This document shows, one piece after another, positions 34,905 through 48,234 of a stretch of 64,000 bases of DNA. The DNA is from Limnoperna fortunei. Taxonomy: Eukaryota > Mollusca > Bivalvia > Mytilida > Modiolidae. The translations under genes were made by a program, and so were the position numbers. How positions within the stretch are numbered: the stretch's first letter is position 1; each line of letters starts with the position of its first letter. Where the stretch lies: positions 50,108,774 to 50,172,773 of the forward strand of contig OX104112.1 in NCBI GenBank assembly GCA_944474755.1. The letters are read 5' to 3'. The notes beneath the pieces were generated by a model that was not told where the DNA came from, did not search any database, and saw only the letters and a program-made list of their open reading frames with translations.

Positions 34905-36555
34905 CACGCGTTGAGGTTGAAGTGTGATCAGAGGCACTTGATGAGAGTTAGGACATATACTGATGCACCAAATACAAAAACACTATGACGGCAGTAAAAC
35001 GTAAACTTATGCTGTTAACATCCAATAACTTTATGAATATTTCAAACACAATCTTTGTCTTAATACCTCTACACTTTTAAAATTAACAAAGACAGAGGTA
35101 AATAAATCATAAAGCAATTGTTGCATGGTGATTTAGTCGATCCAAGATTTTAACGCACCAACCAAAAAAAAATAATATTCAATAGGCTTATTCTTGGTTT
35201 TGCGATAATACTCGTCTCTATGCTATAATTGTAAAATATCAAATACGCATTTTTTTTCTTACAGTGCAACTATATAAAAACGCTGGATAGACAGCACATT
35301 ATAAAACCTATCGGGTTCATATGTATACAAAGTCATGTTCGTAATGTCCAGAATGTTCCAAAACTTGGCGTTATTATTATTTTAAGTTTTTAAAACTGAA
35401 GTCTCCAATTATACCTTTTATAATTCTTAATATAGAAAGTCTAGAAGAAAAACAGAGAGACTGATGGAAACTATTGATAAATAAATGACGCTTTCCTTTG
35501 ATTTGTTAAAACCTGTAACTGACGCAGATGTTGCTTATTTTACAAACAGAAATTTTAATCAAATATAGACTATAATACGTATTATTGAGATCAAATATAG
35601 ACTTTTTAATAAAGCACAAACATCTTACAGTTCGTTTTGAAGGGACGAAACTAAGTAATATAGAGACATTCAGAACACTAAACATACTTCAAAGAAATGA
35701 TCTAAGACAATTTACTTAAAAAAATATGTCAAATAAAAATAAAATGATGATGGAAATCAATATACGCAGTTCGTTGTATAAAAAGCATGCACTGATAATA
35801 AATTGTGACCTAGATAAACGATTACAAACATGATTTGATTTTCACAATGACTATATTATAGTGCTGTAATTTATTCCAACTAATGTTTTTTAGAAATCAG
35901 TTTTTCGCTGTTGCACTTGTTTTATATCTCAAACAAATATCGCTCATTTTGTTTACGAATACCAGCAAGATATTTTATAGCTCCAGCTCTTGATAAAAAC
36001 CGTACCAACCGGAATATAATACTAACAAAGAAAACTGATCAGTATGACTGTCTATACAAATTATTTCAAATACCATTTGCGGCATTTTCCTGTCCATCGA
36101 AGACTGAGTTTCATTGTGAAAGACTGCAAAATTGTCTGTAAAAGACTGCCAGCGTTTTTAGGATAATAAATAACAGTCACTGACTAAATTAATTCTTTTG
36201 TTTTAACATTTTACGATGTTTAATGGCTAAACATTGTGTTTCTATAATTCTATAGTCATTCAGATGTTTTACATTTAGTTTATTTAAACATACTTTAAAA
36301 GATGTGTTTTTTTATTTATGATAAGACAAGCCAGAAATGATCAAAAAAGAAACACAAAACCAAGTATGCATGCAAAGTATTGCTAAAATCTAGAGGAATT
36401 AACAACAAATCACATAATTCGTAGTCAATTAAACAAATTTGTGGAGCCGAAAGCTGGGAGTACATTCTAACAAATACGGATATTTTTAGCTTATATGGAA
36501 ATGAGCGATAATCCAATTTTTCTTTTTATTTACCGCGCTAATGATTTCATCCGTC
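34905..36555. other. Gene-free stretch
   Basis: AT-rich sequence. Short open frames (35911-36141 +, 36316-36516 -) carry no recognised domain. Confidence 0.5.
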
Positions 36556-36710
36556 TAACATTCGGTCATTGATACTGTATCTATTTCTAGAATATTACAC
36601 TTTGTGACACTTTAATACTAAAGCCATAATGGTTCGTAATTCCCGAGAACATATTGACCGCACGCTGCTTTGTCAACAACCTCGGAAAGAACTATAGTTT
36701 GATGCCATCC
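36556..36710 (+). repeat. 155-bp dispersed repeat, copy 1 (inverted partner at 46321-46475)
   Basis: It contains TAACATTCGGTC, CACTTTGTGAC, AAGCCATAA, CGAGAACATATTGACC, GCTGCTTTGT and AACCTCGGAAAGAACTATAG. The complement of the same order is found at 46321-46475, also 155 bp, with scattered substitutions. Confidence 0.85.
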
Positions 36711-38644
36711 GAAGATTAGATTCGCAGATGTATCAAGAAACTTTATTAATCTCAACATGACATCGAATCTGGAGAAGGTCATAAATAATATAATACCCTG
36801 GAAGGCATATCAACATTTTCTTATCAAATGGTTCGTTGTTCCATGTTTTCTGCATGCTAAATGTATATTACACTTTATTTATTTGTATGTCTCGAACTGT
36901 AAACGGTTAATGGATTTAAAATTGTTTTGAGCGTTGCTTCTAACAATTTTAGACATATCGTTGATGCATTCGAATACCGATTGTAATTTATATACTCTAA
37001 TATTAGCTACTATATATCATATCAAAAGAGTAACATAGCTGAAAGTTTTGTTTATAACTTATAGGTTTAAAATAATGAACTAGGCACTGCTTTCGAGTCA
37101 CTGGATTATGAGTTGCGCTGAGTTTTGTGTTTACATTTTATTATTATTTCATAGTATACCTTTTTGTTATGAAACATTAAATGATACCACGCCACGTTGT
37201 GATGTAAAGTATTCCTTACGAAATTTATTGGGGGATCGTCATTCCCAAACCTGGACATTTTCAGGCTTTCACCGCCGCTTTGGTTTTTTTTTTTTTTTTT
37301 TTTTTTTTTGGTTTTTTATTTTTTTTTTGCAGACGGCTTCTTCCGTTGACTAGGATAAAAATACCTTATTTAAAGCGCAGCAGTGATCAATCATTGATTA
37401 CAAGTTAACCCCGCCCATTCGCGTGAATTACAATTGATTGACGTCCAAATCAATAGTTTTCTTTGGCAAGTGGAGAAACTATGAAGGCATAGTGCACGGA
37501 GCATAATTCGTTTAGAAATATATGTCAAAATAGTAAAATATTTCTATTAAAGGGCATTCTTACAGAAAGAATAAAATTTTTCATAGTCATAGTTGAAATT
37601 TTCATTGCCTGAGAAAATGTAAATTCTAAAAAATATCTTATAACAGAGATGTGATGGCCTAATATAGTATTTGTTTCAATTTTTATTAAAAAGCTCCCAA
37701 AATTTCCCCTTTATTAGTCTGTACACATACAAGTCGGATCTGATTTAATAAAATGCGTTTATGTTGTAATACATTTTAAACCCACCATATTTAATTAAAG
37801 TTATCACTAAAAGACAAAACAAAAAATGAATAAAAACGGCCTCATGCGGATTAAGTACATGTATAACGTTTTTGGATTTTTTATGATACATGCTTTGCAA
37901 CACTTAAATCATCTGAATGTGAAATATTTTTGAGTGTTTGAGCGCCCCGGAAAAGCCTTGATTAGACAAAACGCTTGTTTGACGTAGAAAATTCTTTAAC
38001 CTTGATAACTTTGTATACATTTCATTTTTACGATATGGTTTATAGTTTTGAGAATACTCTTTTTTTCTAAATTTCATTTTCGATACTGTTTGTATCATGT
38101 AGTTTGATTAAGTTCGAAATTTCTCGTTAAATGCAACACAAACATTTTTTTTCAAAAAGTATTATAAACAGAACGAAATCACAAAATGAACCGACAGTGA
38201 CGAATACATATTTTTTCATATTTCTCTCTAGCAACGCAATATTTAAATGTAAGGGATAATACACAACAAAAACTAAAACCAAGAATAACATTCCAACTAT
38301 TTCGGTTTTACTTAAAATTTCATTTCTACCTTTCAAATTCTAGATGTATCAGAGAGTGGTTTAACTAGTGTTTTAGCTGTTCCATTGACCAACATCTATA
38401 TACTGTATGAATCGATCATGTATCAATTTTAAATAATCAAAGTTATTGATTTTTTTATTTTAAAATATGACTGCTTTTACATTCTTAAATAATTTAAGCC
38501 AACATCGTTCACAGCTTACAATGACAAACGTATACGTTTTTCTTCCTTGTGACGACATTAGTTTTTTTAAAATTTTGACGTGAATACAAGTATATTTTGA
38601 TTGATTATACATAGTTTTTTTAATGCTAATATATACGCTCAAAC
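36711..38644. other. Gene-free; long poly-T block
   Basis: A T-rich block (T24 or so, GG, then more T) lies at about 37284-37330. The open frame 37108-37353 runs into it and is not supported as a gene. Confidence 0.5.
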
Positions 38645-38707
38645 GTGAGTTTCGGGTGAAAAGTTGAGTTTTTCGGGTGAAAAGATGTGTTTTTCGTGTG
38701 AAAAGAT
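38645..38707 (+). repeat. Three-copy ~22-bp tandem repeat
   Basis: GAGTTTCGGGTGAAAAG, GAGTTTTTCGGGTGAAAAG and GTGTTTTTCGTGTGAAAAG follow one another directly. Confidence 0.85.
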
Positions 38708-39079
38708 AATGGGAACCAGTTCTGGTGCAATGGTTTTAGTTCTGGTCACCAACGTGTTAATACACCTGGTATTGATGTCTTCTTGCAATATAGACATATC
38801 TCCATGTATCAATATCGAGTATAATGAATCCTAAATACGCCCGTTTACAAAGAAATCGTCAACGTATGTTGTAAAGAGACACTTACATGTCGGTACCGAA
38901 CATACCTTGTCAACTTGGACAAAAGATAACTAAATTATTGTCTTTTTACATTAGAACAATGAAGCAGTTGTACTAATTCTTTACAGTTCGAAACGAACAA
39001 ATTTGTGAAATTGTTACTTTAGTGTGATAAATGACGTGTTTTGCATACATGCCACTTTTTTATCATTATTATTATTTTT
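38708..39079. other. Gene-free stretch
   Basis: Nothing recognised. Confidence 0.45.
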
Positions 39080-39350
39080 ATATTATTTTTTTTGGCGTTA
39101 TGCGTTTAACTTAGTAAAAACAAATTCAACATAAATGGCATGCAAAATACAATGGAATTACCGCGTTGTTTTTGCTTTATTTTTGTAACTTTTCAAAGCG
39201 AAGGCATTCAAACGTATGCTACATCGTTTCCCTTTATATTATTTTTGCGTTATGCGTTAACTTAGTAAAAACAACATAAATTCAACATAAATGGCTTGCA
39301 ATATCCAATGGAATTACCTCATAGCTTTTGCCTAGTTCAAACATATGCTA
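39080..39350 (+). repeat. Two-copy ~152-bp tandem duplication
   Basis: GCGTTATGCG (39095 and 39247), AACTTAGTAAAAACAA, TTCAACATAAATGGC(A/T)TGCAA, CAATGGAATTACC and AAACGTATGCTACAT/AAACATATGCTACAT occur in the same order in both copies. Confidence 0.85.
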
Positions 39351-41447
39351 CATATCATTTTGATGTTTTGCGACAAGTATTTTGAACATAAACTGTATTT
39401 CATTTAACATTGTTATCGCATAATCTCTAGGACCGTAATATTTAAACAATTCAAGGAGTATGTGATTTATCATTATTTTAAAATGGGATGACCATATATG
39501 TCGTGTCATTTTTTATCTGCTAAAACATATCGAATATAAATTGTCATTGTCAAATATTAAAGGTGTAAAATATCTTCCTTAGCTTGCCGAATATATTTCC
39601 AAACTGTGACAAAATAGGTTTCAATTGTTGTTAAGATTTACAAATATATAGACAATATGCTTATGCAATACAAGACAACAAATATTCTAATATTAAGATT
39701 TGGTACAAAATTAGAAATTCGTTGACGTCTTTTTATTATTAGATTGTTAGTGATAATTTGTTCAATAAAAATGTTTGTGGTATTTCAAATGTCACTTTGA
39801 TTTTAAATATTGTAAATGTATTAGATTGTTGTTGTTATGTTCAACACTTAATTAGAAAATTCTGGATTGGTAATCGTCGCTGTGTAGAGGGATTGCCTAG
39901 TTTCTAGTATACCAGTAATTCCTGTAATCAGCCAAAAATATGACAATACAATTTGCAGGTATAAACAAAGAAAGTTATCTGAAAAATTTACCCAGTCCCT
40001 CTGACAAGCAGGTTATGCAGCCTTTATTGAGTGTGTTCGTGGTCCGCGAGATATAGCAACTCTACTGAGAGTTACACACATATATCTGAACTTACCTTAA
40101 AAGAACCAAGTCACTATTTCGACTGATAAAATATAGAACGCTTAACAAATGTCGCTGTTAGTATTTACAACATTTACTGAAACAGTTCTGAGGCAGACCA
40201 ACGCGAAAAAAAAGAAAAGAAAACATCCAGGTTACCGACCGACCAACAAACGGAAAAGTCATAGGACAAGTTACAAATCCGATTTCAAAAATCACGCAAG
40301 ACATAAAACAGAAACAACAAAAACAAGAAGGTTAGTAACCCCAAAGCACGAAAACAACATGGCTATAGTGGATTAATTATGACGTATCAACAATACCTGC
40401 CTTTAAATGCAAAATCTGTTCAGTTAATTATTGTTAAGTCCATGGAGAAGTCTATGATCCAGGAAGATCTGCTTATGACAGAGCGAAAATATCTATGGAT
40501 TATTCACACACAATCAATGAATTCAAGGTGCCTGCTATAGAACTTCTTAAAGGTAACATCAACTTATTTACTAAAAACCTTTGTTTTAGGAGCTCAATAC
40601 TATACAGTAACACCATAAGGATGCATAAGGAAGAAACCTATGCAAGATGCGAACTGAGTGTTCCGTAAGAGTGTGTTAAAGTTAAAACTCTTTTATTTGA
40701 ATAAATGCACAATGTCACCGAACTTAGTATTATTCAGTGACATGATATTATCTATATAGAGAGTGAAACCCCTGGCAGAGTGTCCTTTGTCTTCTTTTGC
40801 ATATGAATGCTAGAAACTACATTTTCAACTCCATAATGAAACAAAAGCATGTTAGTGAAAAAAACAGTAAGTATCAATTAGAATGCCCATAGATGCTGAA
40901 TAGATGTCCTCCAGACAAAATAGATGTCGTTAACAATAATTCATGATATATATTTTACCTTTAGAGGATTTGCTTTATTTTTAATTAATAATCATTGATG
41001 ACAAAATATATGTTATCTCATTAATGTTCCACTACAGTTGAAAGACCTTCTTGTATTTTTATGATTATTCTTATGATTATTTCTCTTCTTCCGCGGATGT
41101 TTGCAAAAAAGTGTTGTGACATGTCATTTCGATGTTTGGAACCATTCATCAGTCATATCGCAGATATGATTTACTGTAAACATCGGAAATAAAAAATCGT
41201 TGCCTGTTGATACCCGTAAGACATTCTGTTCCTTTTTTGTCAATTTTCGCTGTTGACTACTAAACTACGCAAACAAGGGTGTGTTGTACCAAGGTTGATG
41301 TTATCACTTCAAACGTTCTATCGTCGTCAACATGACTAAATTGATCGTTATGGAAAATCAATTTAAAATACGAGCGGACATTTTCGCTGAGTCATTGGTA
41401 GTCTTTCTTACTCCTGAATGCGACTTTTTTCAAAACATTACAATGAA
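39351..41447. other. Gene-free stretch
   Basis: A lysine-rich 75-codon frame at 40149-40376 (+) reflects an A-rich tract and has no recognised domain. No other feature seen. Confidence 0.5.
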
Positions 41448-41640
41448 TAACTGGACAAATGTCTAATTAGAGGCCTGCACTGCTTACTCCTCCGGAGCAC
41501 CAGAGCGTTCCCGCGGTTTTTATTGGGTGTACGTTACACAGTTTGTTTTTGTGTTTTGGTTTTTGTTTTGAGTTATATCCGGATTTGTAATTGCCCCTAA
41601 TTTTTTGGTCGGTTTCCTTGCTATTTGTCATTTACCTTCC
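41448..41640 (+). repeat. Dispersed repeat family C
   Basis: Matches 17170-17405: ATGTCTAATTAGAGGC, CTGCTTACTCCTCCGGAGCA, GGTTTTTATTGGGT, ATATCCGGATTTGTAATTG and GGTTTCCTTGC. The GTCTAATTAGAGGC and CTGCTTACTC landmarks fix the alignment. Confidence 0.75.
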
Positions 41641-43763
41641 GCTATATATATTTTGTCATTAAACAACTTCAAGATCGGTGACTACCGTAGTGAGCTTATT
41701 ACGAAAGGGCACAGATACAATTGTGTCAGCACGCTATATATTCTTAATAGTTTTCTTGTTACTTATCGATAGCATAGAGTATGGTGTTTAAATTTCACAA
41801 CCAAAACGACACAATCGATCTTCCGACGTATATTAAGATTGTTTAGACCCAAACGTACTGTTGAACTTTAAGCCAACTAAACAGGATTGTGCAAAGACCG
41901 CTGTCGTGCCTTATAAGTTTTATGGTCCTCATGGTTTTGAAAATAAATAAATTTAAGCATTTTCCTTTATAAATTCGGGACCAGCACTGCTATTTAAACG
42001 TTTAGTTGGGAGCACTAAGTGCTTTTTATTTTGTTTTGGATTATCATTACCATTTTTGGCGTTCGTATAGATGCATTCTGTGTATGTACCTATTCTATTT
42101 GTTGACAAAATATCTTGTTTTCTGTCTGTTTCTCACATTGTTCTTCATTTCTTGGCATAGTATTAGTAAAGATCCAGGTTGCTTATCACGTCTGCTTTGT
42201 ATGTAATTACGTTTAGCCTTATACAAACTGCGAAAATAGAAGAAGTGTCAATACATTTTTCGAATAACATGTAACGAAGATTAAAACACGTAACTATCAA
42301 CCGTTTTTATATTTAACTGCAAAAAGTAACTCTTCACAAGGGTATATGTTAATTTATTTACAAACGAAAACATCCAATATAAAAATTTATAAGCAAACAT
42401 CCTTTATTCCTATATAATTTCTAAGGCATGTTTTACAATGTTTAAAATAGAACAAAAGGTATATATCTAAAAGATGTAAATAAAATTTAATGAAACATAA
42501 TTGTAATAAGTTACAAAATTAACAGTACAAAGGATAAGACCATATACATTCAAAAAATGAATTTCGGACCTATAGACTCTTAGGTATGCATACAGCAAAG
42601 CAAAACTGCTTGCTATAAATATATATGTGATCGTGGGCTACCCGTTATGAAAAAAGCCAAAAACAGTTGTCTCTCCGTGATTTATTATTAATGATGAAAG
42701 ATGTCCGCGTAAAAATACTTCAGATTGACAAATCATGTAAACTGCAAATTTAAAATGACAAATAAAAAATGTTAAAAAAGATTTGTTGACCGTGTCCTTA
42801 ATATTAGGAATAAGTTCATAATAATGTAATAATGTAATATACACACTTGCCCGAAACATGCAGTACAATAACACACATGCCAATAAATGCAATTAAAGCA
42901 AGTTTCACATTGGAACATAAAAAATATATAAATTCATAGATCTCATTATTTCAAAAAGGATATTAAGGAGGCCACTGACATACCATTACATTGGATCATG
43001 TTTTATCATTACCCCTTGTGTGTGTATAACTTGAGGACTAAACATATCTACGTTAATTATTTGATTTCATCAAACATAATTTTTGACTATTGAACATCCA
43101 AAAAATAAATAGGAACTTTTGTGCACATTGATTCAAGAATACATTTGTTAACAATTGACAACTTGATCAATTGATTACAGAAAATAGAAATATAACCCTT
43201 AGATAGAAAACTACATGGAAGGTACTAGTATGTTGACGATGATATATTTTAACTAATGGTTATCAATTCGTAAAATTAAAGTATTGTATATGTAAATGTT
43301 CAGGGGACAAGTTGATGTCATTAATTTTTTTTATAACTTTTATTAGACATGTCTGGCTTCGTGGAAAAATCTAATAGTCATTTCTTACCTTAAATGTTGT
43401 AGTAAACAGTTTAAAACAACAAAAACAAAATTAACGAAATAACATCTTTCGTAACATATATTATGGACGTAACACCTTAACTTTGTGATCAAGCAAATTA
43501 GCACTAACAAAAATAAACAATGAAATGACGTCAGTCTAATACTAATTTTGAAAAATATTTGGTTTTTTTTGTTAACATGCATAAATGATTTTATTTAAAT
43601 TCTTAATCACTTACAAAAAGAAAAACCCTTTTTGACAGAAACAAGAGGGGTTGTAATTAGCGCTTTTCCGGCAGAGTTGTTATTTATTTTAACTAATTCG
43701 CTATCAAGATGTAAAGAAGATTCTATTGAATAAAAGAAAAAGGCATATAGTATTAATGGATTT
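41641..43763. other. Gene-free stretch
   Basis: AT-rich. Short frames at 42006-42206 (+), 42638-42892 (-) and 43385-43582 (-) have no recognised domain. Confidence 0.5.
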
Positions 43764-43935
43764 TTTGTTTGTTTGAATGGTGTGTTAACGCCATTTTACG
43801 CAATTTTTCAGCTATATCGTAGAGTCCAAATTTTAATGGTGAAGAAATCCGGAGTACCTGGAGAACACCCCTGACCTTCAGTAGGAAAACTGGCAAAAGT
43901 TCATAAATCGAACTCATTGATCTAACAACATGTTC
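43764..43935 (-). mobile_element. SINE family A, minus strand, decayed
   Basis: On the minus strand it contains TTTTGCCAGTTTTCCTACTG, AAGGTCAGGGGTGTTCTCC, AGGTACTCCGGATTTCTTC, AAAATTTGGACTCTACGA, AATGGCGTTAACAC and a (CAAA)n tail. The head is mostly lost. Confidence 0.8.
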
Positions 43936-45920
43936 ATTGCACGTTACGAAACTACTTAAGGACTCTTATTACAGATTCTGTTAACACAGCTGCATACCTT
44001 TTTAATACATTCGATGGATGTGTATAATAAAACACAATCGTGATAAGGTTCATGAAAAACGTTGAGTTTATTTAACGCCTTTTGTAATAAATAATTATTT
44101 GCGTTCATTTGTTTTAAGGTGACATACATAAATATCGCGCAATTGATGAAAAAATTAAACAAATTTAATATAATATTAGAAAACCAAACCGTTTGGATAT
44201 ATATTGAACAAGTAAACCAGAGTTTCAGAGAAAAGAGTTTTATCATTTACGGTTTGTGTCTTGTTGCATAAAGGGCAAGATTATCAATCTTCTTGTGGTA
44301 ATAAAACTCTTTTATGTCTTAAATTTGTTCGTTTGGTTATATCTTCTAAAGTTATTTGTTTGCTGTTTTACCTCACGTCTTTTAAGGTTTCATGGTTCAG
44401 AACTGTTTCATGATGGTGTGATACGTTTCGGAATGTCTGTATTATTATGTTGTCAAACAAGAGAAAATTTGATTTGTGTGTTGCAAGCAATATGACCATA
44501 AATTTGTTCTAGTATTGTGTTGTGTAGCTGTTTGTCTTAATTTTGAGGGGATTGTTGATGTTTCTACTTTTTCTGTATTGTTGTAGCATAAAAGGGGACT
44601 GTTTAAAACCTACAAGTACGAAATTATTCTTATTGTTTCATGCTCGCTGATTATTTCCTCGAGTTTGGTTTTTTCTTTCCTGTTATTTTTGTTGTAAGTT
44701 TTCCTGTCTTGAAATGATTACTATTGTTTAATTTGTTTGTTTCGCCTCCCCTTTTTATAGTTTTGGTAGATTTATAAATGACAAGTTTGTCTGAATAACG
44801 AGACTAAATCGACTTGTTTTGTTATTGTTTAATATTCATGAAGCAAATTTTAAAATACTAAGAAGACATTCACTTTTTTACGCACGACTCTTAAATGACG
44901 AAATATTAAAAGTAACTATAACAGACCTAACTTTTTGTTTTGATATGGTTTGATTTACATACCAAAAACATTCTTTGTAGTTAGATTCCAATACCTGAAA
45001 TGAAAACAATGTGAAAAAAAATATAATCGCATTTAGTCTTATAGAAACATACGTTTACTTCATGTACATATATTTATCACCTATGATTTTCTTTATGCAC
45101 TGTCATTTTCAGTTTTTAGTCTACCTGAAAAAATAAGTATGTGTTCCTTTCAGATGATAATGCATGTTAAAGATAATCAAGAATACTGATTTAATTCCAT
45201 TTTGTTACGTATTATGACTAATAGTTGAACTAAAAAGGTATGAATAGAAATCAGACATATTTCGTAGAACTAGCCATGACCGAATCTTACGTGATCTATC
45301 GTCAAAATAAAAGTGATACACTGTTTTTTTATGGCTAGCAGTTAAAAGTTTTGATAAACATCGAATGCAATACTTGTAACAATAAATGGCATGATGCAAA
45401 CCGATCATATGAAGACTATATAAAACATACAGGCTTCGCTTATACAACTGCATTCTAAAAATCGTTCGTCTGTAATGTTTTAAACATTGTATGCATGCTG
45501 ACATCCTTATACATTTTTGATTTGCAGTCAGATGTAAAAACTGTTTACTTGTTCAACTTAATTATTCAGCTTCATAGAAATTGTTATTATATTTCTTTGA
45601 TAATTTATAGTCATCAGTCGGAAAGTCAGTTTTATGAAACTGAAAAATTATATAACCAACAGAAATAAAAATTTCAATCAGCTTTTGTGTTAAAGACGGG
45701 TACAAGATGTTGATTTATCTTCTAATAAAAACGTTTTAAACATATATGTGTTTTGTATTCTAAATCTGTTTGAAAGCATTTAACTAAAATTGTGTTAGGC
45801 AAATGATAAGGATCTCAAAAAGATTTTAATATTTTTATAATAAAAATTGCATATAAAACAATAGGCATTCTTCGATTTTACGTAAATGGAAGATAATGAG
45901 CTTTTATTGTCTTTTTATTT
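43936..45920. other. Gene-free stretch
   Basis: AT-rich. Frames at 43956-44246 (-), 44256-44495 (+) and 45205-45504 (-) show no recognised domain. Confidence 0.5.
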
Positions 45921-45987
45921 AAAAGGTTCGTTTGGGTTTGTTCACACAAGAGTTATTCTTGTGTGAACAAACCCAATAGAACCTTTT
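45921..45987. repeat. 67-bp hairpin, 31-bp arms
   Basis: AAAAGGTTCG and TTTGGGTTTGTTCACACAAGA (45921-45951) are the inverse of 45957-45987, with two adjacent mismatches and a GTTAT loop. The transcript would form a stable stem. It could be a fold-back element remnant or a small-RNA hairpin; nothing here decides. Confidence 0.85.
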
Positions 45988-46320
45988 GAATTTATTGAAA
46001 AAGAACTAATCGCATACTTGCATTTTTCGTAACATGTGGCTAATGGTTTCAAGGAAAACTGTTACGTATATATCATCTAAGTGGATTTGATAATGCGTTC
46101 ATTTACCGTTGGCCTTTATAACCAGTATATAAAAAATGTATAGTTATACCGTTAAAACATTCTGAACCAATTTATCTAATTAAATTGTAACCTAGAATAA
46201 CGAGGTATTGCTACAATTTATTATTAAAATGTGTTCAGCAAAATGTTATTTGTACGTTATTCAAATTTCCGGGATATATGGAAACTAATGTTTCTTTATA
46301 GATCTACAAATCCAATGTTT

Positions 46321-46475
46321 GGATGATATCAAACTATAGTTCTTTCCGAGGTTGTTAACAAAGCAGCGTGGGGTCAATATGTTCTCGGGAATCACGAACT
46401 GTTATGGCTTTAGCATTAAAACGTCACAAAGTGCAATATACTATAAATAGGCAAAGTATCAACGACCGAATGTTA
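46321..46475 (-). repeat. 155-bp dispersed repeat, copy 2 (inverted)
   Basis: Inverse complement of 36556-36710: AACTATAGTTCTTTCCGAGG, AACAAAGCAGCGT, GGTCAATATGTTCTCGGGAA, GACCGAATGTTA. Length equal to copy 1. Confidence 0.85.
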
Positions 46476-47239
46476 AAAAGATTATTACTGTGACCGCGGT
46501 TATTAAAGAATTGTTGTTTCTTATCGTTACTTTGCGTATACATCTGACTTCTCAAGTAATACCAGCGTTCTGTTACAGAAAAATTGAAGTATGCATATTA
46601 TGATCAATTAGTAATTCACTAGTTTTTTGGCCTAAATTTCTTCTAGTACACAGGTTTTTCTTAGTCATTAGACAGGTTGAAATTCGGAACTTGTACCGGT
46701 ACGTGAAACGTGTAATTTTTCCTTCTACGTCATCAAGAATGGTGTGTCTTGTGATTATGTGAGACGTACAAGTTTTTCACGAACTTCTAAAAAGCTGTTT
46801 ACAAGTAGGTCTAGCGCGTGTATTATTTTTACATAAAGAAGCTTTCTTATTAATTTTGAATACTATATTTATTAAGATAAAGGAAGGGCTGCATCATTTG
46901 TATTTAAACGTTTTCGTTAGGTATTTGTAAATCCCAACGAAATGTATTTTTCTTACCTCTGAAAAAGCTGAAAAATAAAAATGGCTAACATTATTTCAGC
47001 TAAAATATTGCGGTTAATATAAAAAAACAGAATATATGCTTCATAGAAACGGTTAACCATGCTAGTTTATTAAATTTTGGTTAGCTTTTACTTTTGATTT
47101 TAACTTTGGCGCGCTATATACACGTATAAGTACAAGTGAAAAAAAATCTCAACACTAATAACTACAAGTTATTCCGTGTACGTGTAACTACGCGTACCAG
47201 TACAAGTACCAGTTTCTGATCTCTGATCATCTGATAAAC
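46476..47239. other. Gene-free stretch before the LINE remnant
   Basis: The segment 47180-47215 is rich in ACGTGTAACTACGCGTACCA-like words (a short GTAC/TACGTG-rich patch). No gene seen. Confidence 0.45.
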
Positions 47240-48234
47240 TTAAAACATGGTTGAAAATAAAAATACCCAGATAACAGAAATCTACAAATACCAAAAACCT
47301 TTAGAGATGTAAAAAAAAGTAAATTTTATGGGGTAATCCATTTATCATCGATAAAAACAAACCCATATTCATTCTGGATTATGAGTGGGCTAATATATAT
47401 AAATGACATAATAGATGAGCATGGTCATCTTACATAAAATTTTATTCTGAATAAAATGAAACATAAAACCAACTGGATAATGGAACTTTTAGCAGTCAAA
47501 ACAGCCATTCCTAAACATTGGCTTCAAATACTTAAATCAATTGAGTCCACTGCAACTAAAGTGCATAAAATAGAAAGTTCAATATCATTAAGAATAAACA
47601 ACACTATCCAGGCAATTGAACAAATTGACAATAAAAGATTATATAACCATTTAGTATCTTTAAAAAAGGCAGAAAATATTGGATTTATTTCTTGGCATAA
47701 AAAGTTTAATCTTCAAACATCACATAATATTTTTAACTTTATTCATAAACATAAACATATAATCTTAAACAACATTAAAATATACAGATGGAAATTAATT
47801 AGTTTTATCCTGCCTACACAATTGCTGCTGTACAAGTGGAAAAAAACAAATTCACCAATCTGTCCAATCTGCAAAGTACCTGATGATTACTAACACTTTT
47901 TCATTGATTGTAAATTCATAAAAAACTTTTGGGAGGAAATATATGAAACCTTGCATTTGGCAGGAATCCAAAAAAAAAATTAGAATTAAAGCACATAGTA
48001 GTAGGTTATAAAATTTATGATGAAGACTATTGGGATCTAAATGTTTTTCTGTCAATACTAGGATATACCATAAATAAAAGCTTTTACTTATCTGAACAAA
48101 GAAGTAAATCTATTAAAATGTTTTCAGTTTTTATTAAAGAATTCAACATGTATTACCATGTACTAAGAAAAGTCCTTCACAAACAAAGCCATTTCCTTGA
48201 AAAAATTTCTAGAATCATTACAGTAACTAAATGA
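47240..48234 (+). pseudogene. L1-like non-LTR retrotransposon remnant (ORF2 C-terminal part)
   Basis: The frame through 47456-47893 encodes a basic region ending in ILPTQLLLYKWKKTNSP and a zinc-knuckle-like C-x2-C (CPIC). The stop TAA after DDY sits just before HFFIDCKFIKNFWEEIYETL, which completes a C-x2-C...H-x4-C motif. A slip in an A10 run near 47971-47980 moves the rest to another frame, ILGYTINKSFYLSEQRSKSI, that ends at a stop at 48232-48234. Upstream of 47456, fragments such as NPFIIDKNKP and ILDYEWANI are in the same frame but broken by stops. The arrangement matches the end of ORF2 in L1/Tx1-type LINEs as I remember them. No reverse-transcriptase core remains here; it is a dead, 5'-truncated copy. 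Confidence 0.75.

Noticed and set aside
37108..37353. 81-codon frame ending in poly-Phe
   Set aside because: The C-terminal part is translated poly-T; no support for a gene.
40149..40376. Lysine-rich 75-codon frame
   Set aside because: It lies in an A-rich tract and has no domain, splice context or similarity that I recognise.
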